Shown here piece after piece: positions 11,306 through 25,224 of a DNA stretch of 64,000 bases. Numbering within the stretch: position 1 is the first letter of the stretch; each line of letters begins with the position of its first letter. The stretch is from Tolypeutes matacus (Eukaryota; Chordata; Mammalia; Cingulata; Chlamyphoridae). The stretch spans positions 958,075 through 1,022,074 of the forward strand of contig JAKSZT010000142.1 in the NCBI GenBank assembly GCA_026826555.1. The letters are read 5' to 3'. The notes beneath the pieces are model-generated. The model did not search any database, was not told where the DNA came from, and saw nothing but the letters and a program-made list of their open reading frames with translations. Position numbers and translations under genes: made by a program.

Positions 11306-14300
11306 TTTTTTGTGTTCCACTTTTTTTATTTTTTAAAGGTAATTCAATTACATAAATGTTACAGAGAATATATAGCAGATTCCTATATGACCCACTCCCC
11401 ACACCTCCCACATTAGCAACATGTTTCATCAGTGTGGTACATTCATTGCAATTGGTAAACACATTTTGGTGCATTGCCACTAAGCATGAATTATAGTTTA
11501 CATTGTAGTTTAACTCTCTCCCATTCGACTCTGTAGGTTATGGCTGGATATATAATGGCCTGTATTTGTCATTGTAATGTCATTCAGATGATTCCCAAGT
11601 CCTGAAAATGCCCACCTACTACACCTGTTTTTCCCTCTCCCTTGCCACAGAACATCCATGAGTCATTGATTCCACAACAATGGTATTTCTTCCACTGCTA
11701 GAATCATAAGTAGTCTATAGTAGAATATGAGTAAGTTTATTTTAGTCCATAGTTCATTTCCCAATCCTGAGGACTCTGGGATGGTGAGGCCCACTCCACC
11801 ATTAATTGAGGGGGGCTTCAATACCATACATCTGATAGATGGGACTTTCTTGCTTGCAGATGTAGACACTCTCGGTCCTTGGTATGCTGTTTGTCCATCG
11901 TCTTCTCCCTGTTAGTTGTCCTGGGTGAGTCCATTGAACTGGAGAGTAGGTGTTGCAACTTTAATGAAATTCAGGGTTCAGCTGGCACATGGACAGCCCA
12001 AAGATTTAAGACTCTTGGATGTACACCTACCAAGTCTAGTACTAATTATAGGTTCGAATAGAAGGACAGAAGAGTCATGCATATGGAAAAAACTGCTGAA
12101 TCTAACTCAGTCACACTGGGGAGCATCAATACCAGATTACAGCCCACTTGCAAGGGGCCAAATTCCTGAGCTGTCTGCTCTGACTATAGTATCTGGATGT
12201 CTCCATACCCCTGAGGAGCTTCACTTTTGGGGTCATATTTACTTTGGCAGTCAATGAGATCATGTTGAGATGTACATAAGCGCTACCTCTGTGATGGCCT
12301 CCTGACTCACTTTGAATTCTTTTAGCCATACATACTCATTTGTCTTCAGCTTTTCCTCGTTTTGGCCAAGATGTTTTGTTTTTTTTTCACCAGATGCATT
12401 GTTTGTTGGTAATTGGTAGCAAATCCCTTGGTGCCAGGGAGGTTCATCCCTAGGAGTCATGTCCCATGCTGGGGGGAGTTCAGCTTAGAGAGAAGCCACA
12501 TTTGAGCAACAAGGAGGCTCCCTATAGGTAACTCTTAGGCACCCTACATCATTAGGCTAAGTTTCAATTTCAAGAGCAAAGGCTTATAAGCATAGTCACC
12601 AATATCAAGGGTCCTTCAATGGACTATTCTCCATCACAAGTCATTGTCCCTGTACTTGGGGCATTCTTGTTGTTCCATTAGAGAATGTGGCAGAGCTCAC
12701 CTGGATGGAATTTGATATTTTTTGGTTGTTTTTTGAATCTCCACCCACCATGAGAATGCCTCATGAGCATTTGAACTCATTTATATGCCTTATATGTATA
12801 CTTAGGTGAACATCCTCCCATGTATACCCCTACTGACACCATGCACCTATGGTTCTCCCCTGTCACAGTTGTAACTTTTCTGTGATCTAAGCTTTCTTCA
12901 AAAGTGAAGCCAATAAATTAGCCACATACAAATTATAAGAAAATGAAATAGAAATGGTAGTTTTATACATAAGAAGTAAAATACAGAAAGAATTAATAAA
13001 AATTAAATTAGAAAAATATTTTTAAAAATTGGCATATTAGAAAATAATGAAAAAATGTTTGAAGGAAAAAGAACACTTTTCTTTTACATTTTGCCTTTCA
13101 TCACAGTAAGACTGTTGTCCTGTATGTACATTGACATTTTCTTCCTTTTATTTCCCCAATGTTTTACTTTTTTTTTTTCATTTTTTCTTCAAAGTTGTTT
13201 TATGTCACAGTAGAGTCATGTACAGAACACAGGGGATTTCCATATACCCAACATCCTCCCCCTTTCCCTCTCTCCTGCATCAATAACCTTTTATATGTGG
13301 ATGGTACATTTGTTACAATTGATGCACAAATATTGAAACATAGCTGCTAATCATGGTCAATGGTTCACATTATGGTTTACATTTTGGACCATATACTTTT
13401 ATAAGGTCTGATAAAATTTAACTTGGCCTGTATCCATCTTTACAAGATCATGCAGAACACTTCCATCACCACCAAAATGCCTCCTGTTTTATGTATTTTA
13501 TTTCTCCCTCCCCCTTTTTTCAGGTTCATGGTGACCACCAGCCTTCACTCCTTGAAGGACAAGATTCATAGTTACTTGTATCTTCGCTGAGGGCTTGACA
13601 CACTGGTCTGTCCTTCCCTATTAGGCACCATTGATGCTCTCAAGTGACTCCCATCCCTATGTTTGAGAACATAGTGGGCGTCCCTAGGATGGGAGTCCAA
13701 CACTTTCCTGCTCATTTTGTGGGTCTCTTCCCACTGATGCAACATGTTATGCTAAAAAGATCACTTACATGCTCCCTAGAAGCCTGCTCCAGGTGCACTG
13801 GCTAGAATGCCCCCGCTCCAACACCGTAATCCAGTACCCCTCTTTGTCATATTGCCAAGTGAGCATTCCCAACATTGTAATTTTAACCACGTACCTGCCA
13901 ATTCCCAGTGTTCACCTTCTCCTTCCCCCAGCCCTCCCCCCAGTTCCATGGACCATTCAAGCCACCCTTCCCAACCACCCACCCTGCCCACCATCAAACC
14001 TGCACCACTCAACCCAATATTGTCACTATACCCCAGTCATGCTCCTTCACTGCACAACTACAGACTTCCACTTTGTCTTTGATTTTGCCTATATGGGTGT
14101 TGGCTTACAACCTTCTTTTCCCTTTCTATTTCCTGTAAACCTATCTTCCAGACTCTAGCTCTGTGAGTCTGCTCAGTTTGCTTAATTTATATCAATGAGG
14201 TCATGTACTCTTCATCCTTCAGTGCCTGACTTGCTTCACTCAACATAAGGTCCTCAAGGTTCATTCATGTTGTCCCATGTGTTAGTACTGTATTCCTTCT

Positions 14301-15180
14301 TACAGCTGAGTAATATTCCATTGTATGTATATACCACATATTGTTTATCCATTCATCATTTGATGGGCATTTGGGTTGATTCCAACTTTTGGCAATAGTG
14401 AATAATGCCACTATGAACATCAGTGTGCATATATCTGTTTGTGCCCTTGCTTTCAGTTCTTCTGAATATATACCTAGCAGTGGAATTGCTGGATCATATG
14501 GCAGATCTATAGTTAGTTTTCTGAGAAACCGCCAAACTGTCCTCCACAATGACTGGGCCATTCTACATTCCTACCAGCAGTGGAAGAACGTTCCCATTCC
14601 TCCACATCTTCTCCAACACTTGTAATTTCTGTGATTTCTTTATATATGATAGATCATAGACTTCTATCAGATATATGGTTACTAAATATTTTCTCTCATT
14701 GGGTAGGCTGCCTTTCCAATTTCTTGACAAACTCCTTTGAGGTGCAAAAGTTTTTAATTTTGAGGAGGTCCCATTTGTCTATTTTTCCTCTCGTTGCTCA
14801 TGCTTTGGGTGTGAAATTCATGAAATCATTTCCTATTATAAGGTCCTGTAGATGTGTCCCTACATTATCTTCCAAGGTCTTTATGACCTTGGCTCTAATA
14901 TATACATCTGAGTTCCATTTTCAGTTAATTTTCATGTAAGTGTGAGATGGTGTTCCTCTCTCATTCCTTTGGATATGGATATCCAGTTCTCCAAGCACCA
15001 TTTCTTGAAGAGGTCTTTCTTTCCCAGTTGAGTGGGCTTGGTGGCTTTGTTGAATATCAGATGACTGTATATGTGAGGATCTATATCAGAGCTCTCCACT
15101 CGGTTCCATTGGTCAGTATGTCTATCCTAGTGCCAATACTATTCAGTTTTGACCACTGTAGCTTTGTAGTATGTTTTTTT
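11306..15180 (-). mobile_element. L1 element E2: 5'-truncated, long duplicated 3' UTR
   Basis: Minus-strand L1. Its T-rich left edge (A tail on the minus strand) abuts the broken ORF2 of E1, so E2 probably inserted into or beside E1. The 3' UTR runs from about 11330 to 14230 (2.9 kb) and has the two-module structure of this lineage: module A 11330-12900 and module B 13150-14100. The end of ORF2 follows at 14230-15180, including the C-terminal zinc-knuckle region (frame 14265-14561). The 5' side is lost near 15180, and no TSD could be defined. Confidence 0.85.
14230..15180 (-). pseudogene. L1 ORF2 C-terminal fragment in E2
   Basis: The minus frame 14265-14561 reads the conserved L1 ORF2 C terminus (P-L-L-G-I-Y-S-E-E-L, then M-W-Y-I-H-T-M-E-Y-Y-S-A-V). 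Upstream pieces up to 15180 correspond to the region between the RT and the C-terminal domain. It has no RT or endonuclease domain and is broken by frameshifts. Confidence 0.85.
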
Positions 15181-15240
15181 CCTTTTATTTTATCTTCTAC
15201 GCTTTACTTTCCTTACCAAGTTCATTTTTTGTTTGATTTT

Positions 15241-18200
15241 TTTTCAGTTTATTTATTTATTTATTTTGAAAAAGATACTTAGATTACATAAATGTTACAC
15301 AAACGAAATAAGGATTCTCATATACACCACTCCTCACACCTCTCACACCCTCGCACATGAACATCTTTCATTAGTGTGGCACATACATTGCCATTGATAA
15401 ATGCATTCTGGGGCTTTGCCATTAAGCATGGACCATAGTTCATATTGTAGTCTACACTCTCTTCCACAGAGTTCTGTATGTTATGTGGAGATATAAAATG
15501 GCCTATACCTGTCTTTGCAACGTCACTCTGGACGAATCCCAAGTTCCAAAAAAACCTCCGAATTACAACTCTTTTTCCCTTTCCCTGCCCCCAGAGCCTC
15601 CAGTGGCCACAGACTCCACAATGATATAATTTCTTCCACGGCTAGAATCACAATATGTCTATAGTAGAATACCATTAAGTCCACTCTAGTCCATAGTTCT
15701 TCCCTCAATCCCAAGGATTCTGGGATGGTGATGTCCACTCCACCTCCAATTGAGAGGGGGCTTATATCCCATGGGGAAGATGGATGGGACTATCCTTCCT
15801 GTAGCTGCAGACTCTCATTCCCTGGGACAGCCATTGTCCATCACCATCTCCCCGTCAGTTGTCCTGGGTGAATCCAATGAGCTGTAGAGTAGGTGTTGCA
15901 ACTCTGCCAAGGTTATGGACCCATCTGGCATATGGATAGCCCAATGACTTGAGTCTCTGAATGTACACCTACAAACTCCAGCACCAAGTATAGCTTTAAA
16001 TAGAAGGGACAGATGAACCATGTGCAGGGAAGACATAATTGAGTCCAACTTTGTCACTCTCAGGAGGACAAACTCTGAAGTAGGGCCCACTGGCAAGGCA
16101 CCAAACACCAGAGCTATCCACACTAACCATAGGACCTAGGTGTCTCCAGAGTCCTCAGGAGCCACACTATTTGGGGTAGTACCCACTTTGGAAGTCTATG
16201 AGATCCTGCTGAGATGCATATAAGCATTAGCTCTGGGATGACCTCCTGACTCACTTTGAAGTCTCTTAGCCATATAAACTCATTTGTCTTTACCTTTTCC
16301 CCCTTTCATTCGATTTCTTTTTCCAGTTGCTTGCTAATTGGTGCTTGGTAGCAAACCCTCTGTGTCAGGGAAGCTTATCCTTGGGAGTCATGTCCCATGC
16401 TGGGGGGAAAGTAATGCATTCGTATGCTGTGTTTGGCTTAGAGAGAGGCCACATTTGAGCAACAAGGAGGCTCTCAGGAGGCAGCCCTTAGGCACCCCAT
16501 AACAATAGGCTAAGTTTCAATTTTAAGAGCAAAGGCTCATAAGCCTAGTCGTCCATATGAAGGGCTCATCAGTGGATCATCCTCCTTTGCCAGTCACTGC
16601 CCCTGCACTTGGGGACTATTGCTGCTCCCTTAGAAAATGTGGCAGAGTCCTCCAGGCTGGGAATTCAGTATTCTCTCAGTTATCGTGTGAGTCTCCACCC
16701 ATTGTGACAATGTCCGTTGGACATTTGAATATTTTTACATACCTTATATGTTTGCTCAGGTGAACTTCCTCCCATGCATCCCCCATCACTGACACCCCAC
16801 ACCAACGTTCCTCCCCCACTCCAGTTGTAACCTTCTGTGATCCAAAGCCACTTCATAAATGAAGCCATTACAATAGCCAAATACAATTAATAGGAAAATG
16901 AACAATAATGATGTTTAAATATAAGAGATAAAATACTTAAAAACAAACAAACAAACAAACACCTAAAACTAAACTAAAATAAAATGATTGGGATATTTAA
17001 AAAAAAAGAAAAATATTAAAAGAAAAACTTTTTTTTGTTTGTTGATATTTCGCCTCTTATCACCACAATAGTTGTTGTCTTGTCTGTACTCTGGCACCTT
17101 CCCCCACTCATTCCCCATTGTCTCACAATTTTTCATTAACTTTTCAAAGAAGTTTTAGGTCAGAGCAAAGTCACACACAGACTACAGGAGACTCTTATAT
17201 ACCCAACACCCTCCCGCTTTCCTTCCCCCCATATTAATACCTTTTTATATGTGGATGGTACCTTTGTTATAACTGATAAACAAATAGTGAAACATAGTTA
17301 CTAACCATGGTCAATGTTTACATTATGGTTTACATTTTAGACTGTACACTTTTATAAATTTTGATGATATTTACCATGTCTTGTGTACATCATTGTAAGA
17401 TCATGTAGAACACTTCGACTGCTCACCAAATACCCCCTGTTCGATCTATTCTATTTCTCCCTCCCCAACCCCTTGGGGCTCACGGCGACTCCCTGGCTTA
17501 AATCCTTGGGTGACAATATTCATAGTTACATGCAACAAGACTGAGGTCTTGACACACTGGTTTTTCTCCCTTATTAGGAATCACCCATGATCTCGAGAGA
17601 CAACACCGCCTGTCTATTTGTGAACAAATTGGTCCTCCCAAGCATGGGAGTCCAACTCCTTCCCACTCATTATGTGGGTCTCCACCCACTAATACAACAC
17701 ATTATGACAGAGTGATCACTCACACATTCCCTAGAAGACTGCTCCAGGTGCGCCCTGTCCCCAATGCCCTCCTATACAACACCCTAAATGAGTAATCCTT
17801 TTTTTGTCATATTGCCATAAGAGCATTACCAATTTTGTACTTTCAGCCACATACCTGCAAATCCCCAGTGTTCACCTGGTCCTTCTTTCAATCCTGCCCC
17901 CAGTAACCTGGACTTTCCAATGCACCCTTCCCAATCTACGCACCTGTCAAACCCGCTCCACCAACCAATAATATAACTACCCTCCTGTCATATCCCTTCA
18001 ATGCAACTATACTCTTTCACCTTACCATAGATTACATCTGTATGGGTGTTGACTCACAATCTTCTCCTCCCTTTCTATTTTGTGTATCTTCCAGAAAATA
18101 GCTCCCTCAGTCTGCTCAATTTGCTTAATTCATATCAGTGAGGTCATGTACTGTTCATCCTTCAATGCCTGGCTTGCTTCATTCAACATAAGGTCTTCAA

Positions 18201-18712
18201 GATTCATCCATGTTATCCCATGTGTTAGCACTTAATTCCTTCTTACAACTGAGTAATATTCCATTGTATGTATGTACCACATTTTGTTTATCCATTAAAC
18301 TGTTGATAGGCACCTGGGCTAATTCTAGCTTTTGGCAATTGTGAACAAGGTTGCTAAAAACATTGGTATGCATATGTCTTTTCATGTCTTTGCTTTCAAT
18401 TCTTCTGGGTATCTACCCAGCAGTGGAATTCCTAGATCATATGGAAGTTCTATAGTTAGTTTTTTGAGGAACCGCCAAACTGTACTCCACAATGGCTGGA
18501 CGATTCTAGATTCCCACCAGCAGTGGATGAGCATTCCCATTCCCCCACATCATCTCCAACACTTATAGTCCACTGTTTTTTTAATAGCTGCCATTCTAAT
18601 GGGTGTAAGATGTTATCTCATTGTTCCCTATAGCTAGTGATGTCGAGCATCTTTTCATGTGCTTTTTAGCCATTTGAATTTCTTCCTTGGAGAATTGTTT
18701 TTTTAGGTCGCT
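15241..18712 (-). mobile_element. L1 element E3: 5'-truncated, long duplicated 3' UTR
   Basis: Minus-strand L1 with a 3' UTR of about 2.95 kb (15272-18190) and a short ORF2 end (18190-18712). Both edges are (TTTA)n runs (15249-15269 and 18713-18752), so the insertion probably split an existing (TTTA)n tract, which then serves as the TSD. Open pieces of the 3' UTR frame are seen at 15523-15738 and 15815-16123. Confidence 0.85.
18190..18712 (-). pseudogene. L1 ORF2 C-terminal fragment in E3
   Basis: Only the last ~170 codons are present. The minus frame at 18197-18385 contains Y-N-G-I-L-L where other copies have the M-E-Y-Y-S-A-V motif, and there are shifts between segments. Non-functional. 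Confidence 0.8.
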
Positions 18713-18717
18713 TGCCT

Positions 18718-18755
<38 letters not shown>

Positions 18756-18861
18756 TTGTGGGTAAAAATCAAATTTTTCACAATACAAACCAATATTTGT
18801 AAAATGATATATAAATATATATGCATATATGTGCATTTGCTTACATAATTGTTATTTTTTA

Positions 18862-18889
<28 letters not shown>
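18713..18889. repeat. (TTTA)n microsatellite and AT-rich spacer with (TA)n
   Basis: A nearly pure TTTA run at about 18718-18752 is followed by an AT-rich segment and a TA dinucleotide run at 18859-18880. This is the boundary between E3 and the tail of E4. The short middle ('tttattgtgggtaaaaatc') may be a scrap of an older repeat. Confidence 0.7.
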
Positions 18890-18892
<3 letters not shown>

Positions 18893-21338
18893 AAGGTGCT
18901 TAGATTACCTCAATGTTACACAGAAATTACAGGGATCCCCATGTTCCCCACCTCCCACACCTCCCATAACATCCCACGTAAACATCTTTCATTACTGTGG
19001 CACATTACCTGCAATGAATATACACATCCTGGGCTTTGCCACTAAACATAGACCACAGTTCACATTGTAGACCACACTCTCTCCCACACAATTCTGCATG
19101 GTATATGCTGACGTAAAATGGTCTATATCTGTTGCTGCAGCATCACTCAGGACAACCCCCAAGTCCTGAAAAAGTTCCTGTATTACTACTGCCCTTCCCC
19201 TCCCTGCCCCGAAAGCATCTAGTGGCCACTGGCTCCACCTCACTGTTATAATTTCTTCCATTGCTTGAAACACAATATGTCTACAACAGAATACCATTAA
19301 GTCCACTATAATCCATAGTTCTTCCCCCAATCCTGAGGGGACTGGGATGGTGATGTCCACTCCACCTCCAAGTGAGAGTGGGCTTATATACCATGGATAC
19401 GGTGGATGGGATTATCCTGCCTGCAGTTGCAGGCTCTCTCCATTCCCTGGGATGGCCGTTGTCCATCATCGTCTCCTCACCAGATGGCTTGGGTGAGTCC
19501 ATTGAGCTGTAGAGTAGGAGTTGCAGCTCCACTGAGATTCCAGGCACAGCTGGCACATAGGTAGGCCAGAGGCTCCAGTCTCTGGAAATACACCTACAAA
19601 CTCCAGCATCACATATAGGTTTGAATAGAAGGGACTGATTGACCATGTGCAGGGAAGACTTATTTGAGTCCAACTCTGTCACTCTCAGGAGCACATATTC
19701 CAAAGTAGAGCCCACTGATAAGGCGTCAATCTCTTGGGCTATCCCCCCTTATATAGGACCTGGGTGTCTCCAGAGCCCTCAGGAGCCCCTCTGTGTGGGG
19801 TGACAACCACTTTGGTGTTCTATGAGATCCTACTGAGGTGTGCATAAGTGTTAACCTCTGGGATGACCTCCCGACTCTCTTTGAGGTCTCTTAGCCACAT
19901 GAACTCATTTGTCTTTACCTTTTCCCCCTTTTATTCAAGGTCTTTTCCCAGTCATGTTGCCAGTTGGCACTTGGTATTAATCCCTCATTGCCAGGGAGGT
20001 TCATCCCCGGGAGTCATGTCCCACATTGGGGGGATGGTAATGTGTTCATATGCTGAGTTTGGCTTAGACAGAGGCCATATTTGAGCAACAAGGAGGCTTT
20101 CAGGTGGCAACCCTTAGGCACCCCATAACAGTAGGCTACGTTTCAATTACAAGAGCAAAGACTCATAAGGCTAGTCATCAATAACAAGAACCCATCAGTG
20201 GGCCATCCTCTTTTGCGAGACACTGCCCCTGCACTTGGGGGACTGTTTTGCTCCCTTGGAGAATGTGGCAGAGCTTTCCAGGCTGGGAATTCAGATTCCC
20301 TCATTTATTGAGTGATTGTCTACCCACTGTGTCCATGCCCCGTTGGCTGACCATTTGAACAATTTTATATATCTTTCATGTATATTCAGATGAACTTACT
20401 CTCATGAATCCCCCATCCCAGACACCCCCACCAATGATCCTCTGCAGCCCCCATTGTAACCCTTCTGTGATCTAAACCTTCCTTGAAGATGAAGCCCATA
20501 TAATAACCAAATACAATTAATAGGAAAATTAAATAATAATGATAAGCTTAAATGCAAGAGATAAAATCCAAGGAAACTCAGAAAAAAATAAAAATAAAGT
20601 ATAATTAGTGGATTGGGACATTCAAAAAAATGGGAAAAAACAAAACTCCTTTTAAAAAAATTATTCTTTTTTCCTTTTATCACTGCATTATCAGATGTCC
20701 AGTGTACCGTGACACCTTCCCCCTCTCATTCTCCAGTGTCTCCCAAATTTTCATTTAATTTTCAAAGAAGTTTTAGGTCACAGCAAAGTCACACACGGAA
20801 TACTAGAGACTCACACATACCCAACTTCCCTCCCCCTTCCCCACCCCATATTAAAACCTTTTTTTGTGTGTGTGGATGGTAGCATTGTTATAACTGTTAT
20901 ACAGATAGTGAAACATAGCTACTAAACATTGTCAATGGTTTACAGTATAATTTACAATTTAGACAGTACAGTTTAATAAATTTTGATGATATTTACCATG
21001 TCCTGTGTCCGTTTGATCTTTTCTGTTCCTTCCTCCCCATTCCCCTGGGGTATATGACACTCCCCTGTCTTGACTCATGGAATGCCAAGATTCATAGTTA
21101 CATGCCCTGGGTATTCTAACCTGCCCTTCCTAATCTACCCACCTGTCAACCCTGCACCACAAAACCCAGTAATATCACTACCCATCTGTCCTATCCTTCA
21201 ATATGCAACTATACTCTATCACTTTACCATAGATTATGTCCATATGGGTGATGGCTCACAACCTACTCTTCTCTTTCTCTCCCTTGTTAACCTACCTTTC
21301 AGACAATGGTTCTCAGAGACTGCTCACTTTCCTCAAAT

Positions 21339-24248
21339 TCAAATCAGTGAGGTCATATACTGTTCATCCTTCAATGCCTGGCTTGCTTCACTGAACATAA
21401 GGTCTTCAAGATTCATCCAAGTTATTCCGTGTGTTAGCACTTTATTCCTTCTTACAGGTAATATTCCATTGTATGTATGTATCACATTTTGTTTATTCAT
21501 TCCTCTGTTGATGGGCACCGGGGCTGATTCCACTTTATGGCAATGGTGAGCAATGCCACTATGAACATTGGTGTGCATACATCTGTTCATGTCTTTGCTT
21601 TCAATTCTTCTGGGTATATACCCAGCAGTGGAATCGCTGGATCATACAGAAGATCTATTGCTAGTTTTCTGAGGAACTGCCAAACTGTCCTCCACAGTGG
21701 CTGGACCATTCCACAATCCCACCAGCAGTGGATGAGGGTTCCTATTCCTCCACATCCTCTTCAACACTTAGAGTCTGCTGTTTTTTAATAGCTGCCATTC
21801 TGATGGGTGTAAGATGGTATCTCATTGCAGTTTTGATTTGCATTTCCCTAATAGCTAGCGATGTTCAGCATTTTTTCATGTACCTTTTAGCCATTTGTAT
21901 TTCTTCCTTGGAGAAGTGTCTTTTCAGGTCACTTGCCCATTTTTAAAATGGGTTGTTTGTCTTTTTATTTTCAAGGTGTAGGATTTCTTTATATATGTGT
22001 GATATTAGGCTCTTATCAGATTTATGGTTGCCAAATATTTTCTCCCATTGGGTAGGCTGCCTTTTTATTTTCTTAATAATGTCCTTTGAGGTGCAGAAGT
22101 TTTTCATTTTGAGGAGATCCCATTTATCTATTTTTTTCTCTTGCTGCTCGTGCTTTGGCTGTGAAGTTCATGAAACCATTTCCTATTACAAGGTCCTGTA
22201 GATGCTCCCTACATTATCCTCCAAGGTCTTTATGGTTTTCGCTCTTATATTTAGATCATTGATCCATCTTGAGTTAATTTTTGTATAAGGTGTGAGATGG
22301 TATTCTTCTCTCATTCTTTTGGGTATAGATATCCAGTTCTCCAAACACCACTTGTTAAAGAGGCCATTCTCTCCCAACTGAGTGGGCTTCCTGGCCTTGT
22401 CAAATATCAGATGACTGTATATGCAAGGATATATATCAGAAAACTCAATTTGGTTCCATTGGTCAGTAGGTCTATCCTTGTGCCAATACCATGCAGTTTT
22501 GATCACTATAGCTTTGTAGCATGTTTTAAAGTCAGGTAATGTTATACCTACAACTTCATTTTTCTTTTTCAATATGTCTTTGGCAATTCGGGGCCTCTTA
22601 CCTTTACAAATATATTTTGTGGTTAGTTTTCCAGTCCTTAAAAAATATAGTGTTGATTTTTATTGGGATTGCATTAAATCTGTAGATTAGTTTGGGTAGG
22701 ATAGACATCTTGATGATGTTTAGTCTTCCTATCCATGAACAGGGAATATTTTTCCATTTATTTAAGTCTTCTTTGATTTCCTTTAACAGTGTTGTGTAGT
22801 TTTCTGTATATAACTCCTTTACATCTTTAGTTAAATTTATTCCTAGGTATTTGATTCTTTTAGTTACTATTGTAAATGGTATTTTTAAAAATTTCCTCCT
22901 CAGATTGCTCGTTATTGGTGTACAGAAATGCTACTGATTTTTGAGCATTGATCTTATAGCCTGCAACATTATTGAACTCCTTTATAAGTTCTAGAAGCTT
23001 TTTTGTAGATTTCTCTGGGCTTTCTATGTATAGGATCATGTCGCCTGCAAATAATGAAATTTTTACTTCTTCCTTTCTAATTTGGATGCCTTTTGTATCT
23101 TTTTCTTGCCTCAGTGCTCAAGCAAGTACTTCCAAGACAATGTTAAATAGTAGTGGTAAAAGTGGGCATCCTTGTCTTTTCCCCCATCTCAGAGGGAAGG
23201 CTTTTAGGATTTCACCATTGAAGATGATGTTAGCTTTGGGTTTTTCATATATACCCTTTATCATATTCAGAAAGTTTCTTTCTATTCCTATCTTTTGTAG
23301 AGTTTTTATCAGGGAAGGGTGCTGTATTTTGTCGAATGCTTTTTCTGCATCTGTAGAGATGATCATGTTTTTTTTTTTTTTTTTTTTTTCTTTCTTTCAA
23401 TCTGTTTATGTGGTGTGTAACATTGACTGATTTTCTTATATTGAACAATCTGTGCATACCAGGGATGAAGCCCACTTGGTCATGGTGTATAATTCAATTG
23501 ATGTGTTGAATATGATTAGCAAGTATTTTGTTGAGGATTTTAGCATCTAGGTTCATTAAGGAGATTCGTCTATGGTTTTCCTTTCTTGTGGTGTCTTTGT
23601 TTGTCTTTGGTATTAGGTGATGTCTGTTTCTCTGGCCCTTACTGATTTCTGGCCCTTACTGAGTTAGGCAATGTTCCTTCCACTTCTATTTTTTGGAAGA
23701 CTTTAAGCAGGATTGGTGTTAGTTCTTTCTGGAATGTTAGGTAGAACTCACCTGTGAAAACATCTGGTTCTGGGCTCTTCTTATTTGGGAGGTTTTTGTT
23801 GACTGATTCTATCTTACAACTTGTGATTGGTCTGTTGAGCTCATCAATTTCATAGTTGGTCAATGTAGGCTGTTTGTGTGTTTCTAAGAATTTGTCCATT
23901 TCCTCTAAATATTCCATCATGTTGACACATAATTTTTCAACATACCCTCTTATGATAGTCTTTATTTCTGTGGGGTCAGTGGTGATATCCCTTTCCTCAA
24001 TTCTTATTTTGTGTATTTGCATCTTATCTCTTTTTTTCTTTGTTAGCCTAGCTAGTGGTTTGTCAATTTTATTGATCTTCATTAAGAACCAGAGTTTGGT
24101 TGTATATTTTTTCTATTGCTTTCTCATTTTTGATTTCATTTAGTTTTGCTCTAATCTTTGTTATTTCCTTTTTCCTACTTCCTTTGGGGTTAATTTGTTG
24201 TTCTTTTTCTAATTACTCCACGTGTGCAGTTAGGTCTTTGATTTTAGC

Positions 24249-24284
<36 letters not shown>

Positions 24285-25209
24285 TTTTTTTTTTTGATAC
24301 ATGCATTTATGGCTATGAATTTCCCTGTCAGTACCACTTTTGCTGCGTCCCATAGGTTTTGATATGTTATGTTGTCATTTTCATTTGTTTCAAGGTAGTT
24401 ACTGATTTCTTTTGTGATTTCCTCCTTGACCCACTGTTTGTCTAAGTGTATGTTGTTTAACTTCCATATCTTAGTGCCTATCCTTGTTCTCTGGCCCTTA
24501 CTGATTTCCAGCTTCATTCCATTGTGGACAAAGAAATTACATTGTATAATTTCAATCTTTCTGAATTTATTGAGTGTTCTTTTGTGGCTTAGCATGTGGT
24601 CTATCCTGGAGAATAATCCATGTACATTCAAGAAGAATGTATATCCTGCTGCATTTGGGTGTAGTGTTCTGTATGTGTCTATTAGGTCCAGATCCTCTAA
24701 TGTATTATTCAAAGTCTTTGTTTCTTGATTGGTTCACTGTTGAGATATTCTGTCTGATGGTGATAATGGTGTATTAAATTCCCCCACTATAGTTGTAGGG
24801 GCATTTTTTCTCCACTTATTTTTTCCAGTGTCTGCTTCATGTATTTTGAGGCACACTGGTTAGGTGCATAGATGTTTATGATTGTTCATTCTTCTTGATA
24901 GATTACCCTTCTTATTAATATATAGTGTCTTTCTTGGTCTCTTACAATAGTTTTGCACTTAAAGTCTATTTTGTCCAATATTAGTATAGATACTCCTGCC
25001 CTTTTCTGATTGTTTGCATGTAAAATTGTTTTCCAACCAATCGCTTTCAACTTCCTTGTCTTCCTGTGCCTAAGGTGAGTTTCTTGTAGACAGCATATAG
25101 ATGGCTCTTATTTCCTTGTCCATTCTGCCAATCTATGTCTCTTGACTGGAGAGTTTAAGCCATTAACATTCAATTTTATCACTGTCGAGGAATTACTTAC
25201 ATTAGCTAT
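21339..25209 (-). pseudogene. L1 ORF2 pseudogene in E4
   Basis: All ORF2 domains can be followed on the minus strand: an endonuclease remnant (24230-24712), the linker to RT (23639-24082), the RT core (23118-23366, with the [11 protein letters not shown] motif) and thumb/C-terminal pieces (22186-22572, 21339-21590). The ATG expected by comparison with E5 reads ATA at 25209-25207. The RT active site is F-A-G-D instead of F-A-D-D (minus codons 23051-23040). A homopolymer near 23368-23390, a TTTC expansion at 24249-24284 and a short insertion at 23628-23662 further break it. Confidence 0.88.
24249..24297. repeat. (TTTC)n microsatellite inside ORF2 of E4
   Basis: About nine TTTC units are followed by a T run. 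At the same position in E5 (near 32531-32545) there are only about three units, so this is an expansion after insertion. Confidence 0.85.
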
Positions 25210-25224
25210 ATTTCCTTTAAGTTT

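Noticed and set aside
13769..14158. Proline/serine-rich 129-codon frame
   Set aside because: It is antisense to module B of an L1 3' UTR, and the composition comes from C-rich repeat DNA.
21070..21549. 159-codon plus-strand frame
   Set aside because: It is antisense to the 3' UTR and ORF2 end of L1 E4, and C/T-rich composition keeps it open.
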